A stretch of DNA of 64,000 bases, taken from assembly GCF_019097595.1 (NCBI RefSeq), contig NC_080715.1, positions 30,776,855 to 30,840,854 on the forward strand. Direction: 5' to 3'. Positions 57,650-64,000 of the stretch are shown here, piece after piece. Position 1 is the stretch's first letter. The number at the start of each line of letters is the position of its first letter. Made by a program: the position numbers and the translations under genes. The notes beneath the pieces were generated by a model. The model was not told where the DNA came from, searched no databases, and worked only from the letters and a program-made list of their open reading frames with translations. Origin of the DNA: Hemibagrus wyckioides. Lineage: Eukaryota; Chordata; Actinopteri; Siluriformes; Bagridae.

Positions 57650-60600
57650 TACTATAAATGGCTTCAGTGAAATGTTAAGTGGTAAAAGAATGCATCAATC
57701 AAAAATTGATAGGAAGAGTGAAATAAAGACCCATGGCTCGCTCTGAAGCCCTAAGTGAAGATTAGAGAGAGTCTGCAGGGAAGAGAAGAGACAGATCTCA
57801 GAAGAGAAGAGCATGCCAAATCACTAAGGGGAGGGGAGAGCAGGCAGAAACCAGGAAAAACAGAGTGTGTCCCTGCTCAGACCTGATCTGACTTAACAAT
57901 TCAGATTCGTCAGCTCCTCACCTTATCTCACTCTTATCTCCTGCCTTATGGCGGTTAGGTAGAAGGATATCAGGTGAGAATACAGAACAAAGCAAACATT
58001 AAAGCACATTGCGTGTTTATTCACTGATCGATTATTAATCTGGAGCGCTGTATTATGAGCGCTAGTCACGCATTTGCTAACAGGCTGAAAGCTGAAAAGA
58101 TACTTTCAATTGGAGTTTTTAACAAGCAATTTTTTGGGTGGATTGGAGTTATAAATTGAAGGTAAATTTACCATCTATGCTGAGATATCAAAAGGAGGTC
58201 TGGTTAAACCACATGATCTCAGCAGAGACGTCTCAGAAATCAGACATCACAATTTTTTCAAATCTGATTGCATCATCAGTATTTGTAGCTAGTGTTGCAC
58301 ACCTCCTCAAGGCTGTTCAATTATAAGAAGTTAGAAGTGTAAAACTCCTGAAAGTTGCAAACAGCCTTTTTCCCAAAATCCTCTACAGTGAAGGTTCATT
58401 TATTTCCAATAATTTGTTCAAAACACCAGAGTTTTTAGAGACAAAGGGCAGTATGTCCAACCAACCACACACACACACACTCACCACACAGGATACTTTA
58501 TTTGAGGTGGTGTAATTAGCATGACTCATTGTGTACTTAATATAGCCAAGCCTTTAAGCAAAGTAGCCAGAGAGAAGCTGAAAGGTTCCCTGTACTGCTC
58601 TGGAGGCCGTGACTCAGCAGCCAGCGATGGATTTGTAAATGAACAACTCTTTACTTAAAACATAAAATGATACCATAAATCTAACACAGTGAGTGCATTA
58701 GCATGTAGGACAAACACATTTCTCCAGCTGAAGAAAAAATGAATAGACTACATGAGACAGTGGTTAAACTCTATCAGATGACTGAGCTGTCATGGCTGGG
58801 GAAAACTTTTCTACCCTTGTAGATTTATTTTATTTTATTTTATTTTATTTGTAATTTATTTTTTTGAAACCTTTTAAAATTCATTCATAGCACCTTGAAG
58901 ACCAGACCAGAGCTTTTTAGTACCATAAACAGCAAGTGTGCAGATAAAACAAAAGAGACATGGCTGTTAAAAATGGCACATTAATGTCAATAACATTAAT
59001 CACATTGTGTTAATTAATGATAATAAACAAATATTAATAATAAAATAACCGCTGTGTAATAGCATGAGGGGAGGAGTTACGGTTACAGCCTGAAATGAAT
59101 TATTTTTCCATTACAGCACTGTAGTTTTATCATTTGCCAGCAATTACAATATTCAAATATGTTGTAAACCCACACCATTTACACATTTATAGTTGCTTTC
59201 AGTGGTGTAGAACGTTCATTAGACAAGGCAGTTCCTGTCATCACTGCCATCACAGCAGCTAGAAACAGTCCTTGTGCTACCAGACATTCTTTCTTTAACA
59301 TGAAAAGGAAAAAAACACAGCTTTCCATGTTAGAGAGAAATCACAAACAAAGTGTGAAACCTTCAATTCTCAACCTTTTTCCTCACTTGATTATATGTTT
59401 AAATTCTAATGACACCATATTATACCATAACACACCCCTGTGTCATGTAATTATGTATTCGTTCACTGATATGAATCTGTTGTTTGGAAATGAATCCATG
59501 CCTTCTGACCAATCGGATTTGAGAATTCAGCAGAACTGAGGTATCAGAACACCACAAGCATTTCAAACCACAATAAAAGTCATTCAATATGGGATAAACA
59601 CCATGCACGGGCCCTACGCTCACCTGCAGTGTAAAGGATCTGAGGCTTTTATAGATGATACATTCGCACAGTGTCTCTCAGTTCTAGCCAACTGGCTGTG
59701 TGTGGTTTCTTGTATTGGAAAGCTGCCACTGATTCTCTGAATATCTATCAAGAGAATGCAGCAGATGGTTGAACACAGGTTGTGGTGTTTGTTGGGTTTT
59801 TTTTGCCTGCAGAACCTCCACAGTGTTGTTCTTTTTGCATAGAAACAAGCCTTCATTAGTGATTTTGCCAGAGTCGTGTCCCATTCTGAGCCAAACTCCA
59901 TGGCGATATCTGTTGACTAAAGTGGAATTAGATCATATGGAGTTGTGGTTGCTTGCAGGTTTAACATGATGATGATATTTCATGTGAATTTTCCATTAAA
60001 GCAAACAAAACCCCATAGCTAGATCTTTCGGTTAGTCAAAGTACATGCAGATGAATGAGGATCGCTTTCCAAGTCAAATATTTCCAGGGAGAGGCTTATA
60101 ACCTGCTAATTTTTTTTTTTTATTATTTCAGCATGAGTGCATGTGCAGAGAAAAAAATACAACATCATAATAATAGCTTGTTTCTACACAGACGCATGAA
60201 CATAATCATTTTAAACATAATAGTAGGTGTGCATCAAATATTTCTGATCCTCTAATATGCATAAATATCTAATATTTAAAGTGGACAGTCAGTATCGTAA
60301 CATTGTGAAATGCTCGATTTTAGGGACAAAGCACAAGAAAATATTCTCAAATCTTTAAAAGAAGTGTAATATTATATTTTATATATATTGCTGTACAAAT
60401 CTGCTGTTCGTATGTTGATAAATCTGAGGCTAACTAGCTAGTTGGTTTAGCGATAAAGTAAATACATATGCTTGAAAACTGTCACAGGTGAAGTCTGTTG
60501 CATCAGAACGTCTGTAGTCCAGAAGGTTTTTTTTTTTTGCGGTACCATTGTCTTGTCCCCACCAACACACACACATACACACACCCTTTTTCCACCCGTG

Positions 60601-60940
60601 ATGTTTCCACTCAAGTAAATCTGAGGCCTCTGCTGGGGTGCATTACGTATCCAGGCTCTGATTACATGCTGAAGCAGGGGTACGAGCATGTGACACGATG
60701 TTTTCAAAGACATACACTCTTTGTCTCGACTGCCCACCCCTTTTCCGTCTCACAGTCCTGTAGCGCACTTGCTTAAAGGTCAGAATCTAAATGTCAAATG
60801 CCTGAATTTATCAACAAAAAAAAAAATAGTTCATGAGAAGACTCTGAGTTCTCAGGTATATACGCTAAATACAGAGACGGTATAAAATCCACGTTGTATG
60901 TGGATATAAATGTGTAAATATAAATACTCTTTTGCTCTAT
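57650..60940. other. Unannotated intronic sequence
   Basis: Contains a (TTTTA)n run at 58824-58850. A stretch at 58010-58100 has GATCGATTATTAATCTGGAG and an AGCGCTGTATTATGAGCGCT imperfect palindrome. The rest shows no exon or named repeat. Confidence 0.5.
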
Positions 60941-60959
60941 GATGACACCTACACCACGA

Positions 60960-61235
60960 ATGATCATGTTGTATATTTATCCATCCATCCAGTTTCTGTA
61001 GCATGTATGCTACACAGGGATGCAGGGAACCTGGTGTCATTTACCTGGGGACTCAGGGCACAAGGTGAGGGACACCCTGGATGGGGTGTCAACTAATCTC
61101 TTCACAGGACACAATCTCATGCAGACAAGGCCCTCAACGCTTGTCTTTAGACTAGGGAGAGGAAACTGGAAAAACCCAGAAGAAACCCCTGAAGCACAGG
61201 GAGAACATGCAAACTCCTCACACAGGCTAGAGATG
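60960..61235 (+). repeat. Teleost retroelement tail (opposite orientation to 15915-16298)
   Basis: TATCCATCCATCCAGTTTCT, CTGGGGACTCAGGGCACAAG, GACACCCTGGATGGGGTGTC and GGAGAACATGCAAACTCCTC in this order are landmarks of a widespread fish repeat. Confidence 0.8.
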
Positions 61236-61239
61236 AAAA

Positions 61240-61800
61240 TCAATCAGAAGTCAAATGTGTTAAATGTGTAAATTCAGACTTATTTAGAGTAGAAACTTAT
61301 TTGCATCTTGCATCATGGAGCTCCATGGCTTAATGGAGGGACTGCAGGATAATAAATCTATAAAGCTTCACACATTAGCATTAAAACACGTGTGGGTTTT
61401 TCCCAGCAAACAAGACCTTTTGTCCATGGTTTGTGTGCGTCATTGTGTGCATATATCTATGGGGTTTTATTGTCTGTTAAAAGCTAGATATGTGTAGACC
61501 TGTTAGGATGATGATGAGGTTATGATGTTATTTACACCAATCAGCAAAGTGCTCCACAAATGCAGAGGGCAGGAGAAGCTCACCTCATTCATCCAAACCT
61601 TGTAGAAGGCATGGTGATTTGAAGGATATAAGGAAAACAGATGCAAATTGTTGTAGAAAACCCTGCAGACCTCAGCAGGCAGGTGAATGCTGTGAGGTGA
61701 AACGGTACACCAACTGTATTATATTGATATGGTGCTGAGATTCTTGTACAGAAATACAGTTACTTTCAAGTGTTTTTTTTTTAAGCGTTTACCAGAAATG
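61240..61800. other. Unannotated intronic sequence
   Basis: No supported feature. Confidence 0.5.
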
Positions 61801-62337
61801 AGATTATGACCACCTACCTAATATTATATTGGTCTCTCAGTTTGCTGCCAAAACAGCCCTGACCCGTCATGCACTGTGTATTCTGACACCTTTGTATCAA
61901 AATCCAGCATTAAGTTCTTCAGCAATTTGAGCAACAGTAGCTCGTCTGTTGAATCGAACCACACGGGTCAGTCTGTGCTCCCCTCGTGCATCAGTGAGCC
62001 TTGGCCCGTCCATGACCCTGTCGCCGGTTCACCACTGTTCCTTCCTTGGACCACTTTTGGTAGATACTGACCACTGCAGACCGGGAACACCCCACAAGAG
62101 CTGCAGTTTTGGAGCTGCTCTGATCCAGTGGTCTAGCCATCACAATTTGGTCCTTTGTCAAACTCGCTCAAATCCTTACGCTTGTCCATTTTTCCTGCTT
62201 CTAACACATCAACTTTGAGGACAAAATGTTCACTTGCTGCCTAATATATCCCACCCACTAACAGGTGCCATGATGAGGAGATCATCAGTCTTATTCACTT
62301 CACCTGGCAGTGCTCATAATGTTATGGCTGATCGGTG
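61801..62337 (-). mobile_element. Tc1-like non-autonomous element, sister of 3619-4152
   Basis: Interior and right end (ATAATGTTATGGCTGATCGGTG) closely match the element at 3619. The left end starts at ATTATGACCACCTACCTAAT and has lost its outermost bases. On the minus strand it carries the same transposase N-terminal remnant, broken. Confidence 0.8.
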
Positions 62338-62350
62338 TTCATTTAATATA

Positions 62351-62771
62351 CACTGATCAGCCATAACATTAAAACCTGCACCTGCACAGCTCAGATCCAC
62401 TGTGTATCAGAGCAAGCATTCACTTTTCAGATGTTTGTGCTACAGTAGCTCTTCTGTGGGTTATCCTTCGCTCCTCAATGAGCCTTGGGGCATACATTTT
62501 TCTCTTTTAGTAGGTACTAACCACTGAATACCAGAAACATAATGACGTTTTAGATTGCTTTGTTCCAGTCATCCAAACATCAAAATTTGTCCTTGTCAGA
62601 GTCACTCAGATTCTTAAACTTATCCATTTTTCCTGCTTCCAACACATCAACTTCAAGAACTGACTGCTTACTTGCTGCCTAATAAATCCCACCACTTAAC
62701 AGGTGCCAGTGTAATGAGATAATCAGCGTTGTTCACTTCACCTTCCAACAGTTTTAATGTTATGGCTGATT
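62351..62771 (-). mobile_element. Diverged Tc1-like element adjacent to the previous one
   Basis: Starts CACTGATCAGCCATAACATT after TA and ends TTAATGTTATGGCTGAT. The interior is a more diverged version of the same element (CTTATCCATTTTTCCTGCTT, CAACACATCAACTTC and TTGCTGCCTAATA shared). It lies 13 bp from its neighbour, in the same orientation. Confidence 0.8.
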
Positions 62772-62779
62772 TTAAATCC

Positions 62780-64000
62780 ATGAGTCTCAAAAAGACGTCC
62801 TGGGACACCTACATTTCTGTGAGGGTTCTTTTCCCACCACGACAAAGCTTTTACGAGTTTTTATGAGTTTTTTGTAGTTTTTAGCTGGCTTGACTGTTAT
62901 TTGGAGTGAATGTGGTTTATTTAAGTAACATCAATTTCAACATATGGCTTGAACGTCTGAGCTCAATGGCTTTGTATCATAATAACTGGATTACATTCAT
63001 AAAATAAATCGGTACTGATGGAGGTCCAGGAATTTATTTGAAAGTTTAAAGAGTCACTGAAGGCTCCGGTTTAAGTGACAGCATTCAATGAATGGCTGGA
63101 AGCATTCACAAAAGAATGGTGTCTGGCTCAGTTGTGTGAAACGTACACCAGTTCTGCACTGAAATAACTGATATGCAGTTTTTAAAGACTCTGTGTGATT
63201 TTCTAGCTGGTGCACTGACTTTCCAGCTCATTTCCAATGAATCCCAGTTGTGTGTATCCTAGCATGCTCATATATCAGCGATGTCGTAGCTCATTGTGCC
63301 CTCTCGCTCTCAGGCTGACTTGAAACAGTGTTTCATTGGGAGCCAGGCTTGCATTGTGTGAAATGCGACACTTAATGCTCGCCTCCTCCTCCTCTCTTGT
63401 TTTCTTTGTATCCCAATAAAACCTACCTCTTAGTTCCTCATTCACCTCCGGATGAGTGTGAATTTTCGAACTGCGCAAAGTGGCTAAAAAATGCAGTGAA
63501 GTTATGTAGTTGTTGGTCAGGTAGAAATTTTTAATCTCTATTGTGTGCTTTTTTTCCGGTTTAGTTGGAAAACAGTTGAACTACACCAAGCCTCAGCTCA
63601 GATTTTGGTTTCATGTTGTTTATGAGTCAGAAGAGTGCCTCTGTGTCTTTAGCACACTAAAGCCAGCGGCAGTGGAGAAAAACTGGTTTACCCAGAATGG
63701 ATGCTGGTTTGGACTGGAATTGAGCCTTTGGGGGATTCATTGCACAAAAGTCTTGTGGTGCAACAGGAGAATCCGAAAAGCTTTCAAACTATCTAGTGCA
63801 TTAGTCTTCATATGAACCCCCCAAAAAATCAGCAATTTGGAAAGCAAGCTTTGTCGCAAATGGCTGAGAAAGAATGTGAACGGTTTAAAGGATTTAAATC
63901 ATCCACAACATGACAAGAATTCTTCAGGGTTCACAGCAGTGCCATAATAAACTCAGAGCTTGGAGCAGAAGGGGTGTGTAAAGTTTCTCCACAATGTTCC
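62780..64000. other. Unannotated intronic sequence to the window end
   Basis: 63240-63480 retains CpGs and has an enhancer-like look (GACTTGAAACAGTGTTTCAT; TGCATTGTGTGAAATGCGAC). The 90-codon frame at 63543-63815 resembles no family and lacks splice support. Confidence 0.4.

Larger units (their letters stand above)
51398..64000 (+). other. cavin2 intron 1 (continues beyond the window)
   Basis: From donor GTATGA to the window end, more than 12.6 kb. No open frame resembling the second cavin exon (long, acidic, with a KKVDSLKKAFSR-like region) appears on the plus strand, so that exon must lie further right. The intron holds satellites, Tc1 pieces and unannotated sequence. Confidence 0.8.

Noticed and set aside
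63543..63815. 90-codon plus-strand frame, considered as cavin2 exon 2
   Set aside because: No HR2, no acidic/Lys-rich cavin composition and no acceptor giving phase 0.

Overview
This is a vertebrate nuclear window, almost certainly from a ray-finned (teleost) fish. It has intron-split genes with GT-AG junctions, very dense CA/TG, CT/GA and AT microsatellites, many relics of several Tc1-like DNA transposon lineages, and the tRNA-derived SINE and LINE-tail repeats typical of teleosts. An ostariophysan such as a catfish is possible from the repeat style, but that is only an impression. There are no bacterial or viral gene arrays and no CRISPR.

Two protein-coding genes can be supported, both on the + strand. 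(1) Positions 1 to about 44,400-44,770 hold the 3' part of tmeff2 (tomoregulin-2, a transmembrane protein with follistatin and EGF-like domains). Seven coding exons are present: 1337-1363, 24981-25077, 36818-36966, 37563-37622, 38050-38173, 40384-40542 and 43203-43299. They join in a consistent phase into the C-terminal 237 residues: Ser-Gly linker, ten-cysteine follistatin module, EGF-like module, transmembrane helix and short basic tail. The start of the gene (signal peptide and first follistatin module) lies to the left of the window. (2) Positions 50882-51397 are exon 1 of cavin2 (SDPR, caveolae-associated protein 2). It encodes 172 residues with the coiled-coil HR1 region and ends at a phase-0 donor. 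Its second exon is not in the window, so the intron exceeds 12.6 kb. The order tmeff2 then cavin2, same orientation, agrees with the neighbouring positions I recall for the human genes on chromosome 2q32.

Layout: 1-43,202 is tmeff2 exons and introns (introns of 23.6 and 11.7 kb, then shorter ones); 43,300-~44,770 is the probable 3' UTR; ~44,770-50,600 is intergenic, with a 30-bp minisatellite and a 1.23-kb Tc1-like transposon carrying only two in-frame stops; 50,600-50,881 is the probable cavin2 promoter and 5' UTR; 51,398-64,000 is cavin2 intron 1, rich in satellites and transposon pieces.

The two proteins are not known to work in one pathway. TMEFF2 is a cell-surface modulator of growth-factor signalling, and cavin-2 is a lipid-binding coat component of caveolae. 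The most interesting signals are in tmeff2: a 27-nt microexon, a NAGNAG acceptor, a GC-AG intron, a 60-nt symmetric exon whose downstream intron has (GT)n tracts at both ends, and a Gln where tomoregulins usually have His next to the last EGF cysteine. Several CpG-retaining intronic blocks look like conserved non-coding elements, but that cannot be proven without alignment. I found no convincing new biological system.
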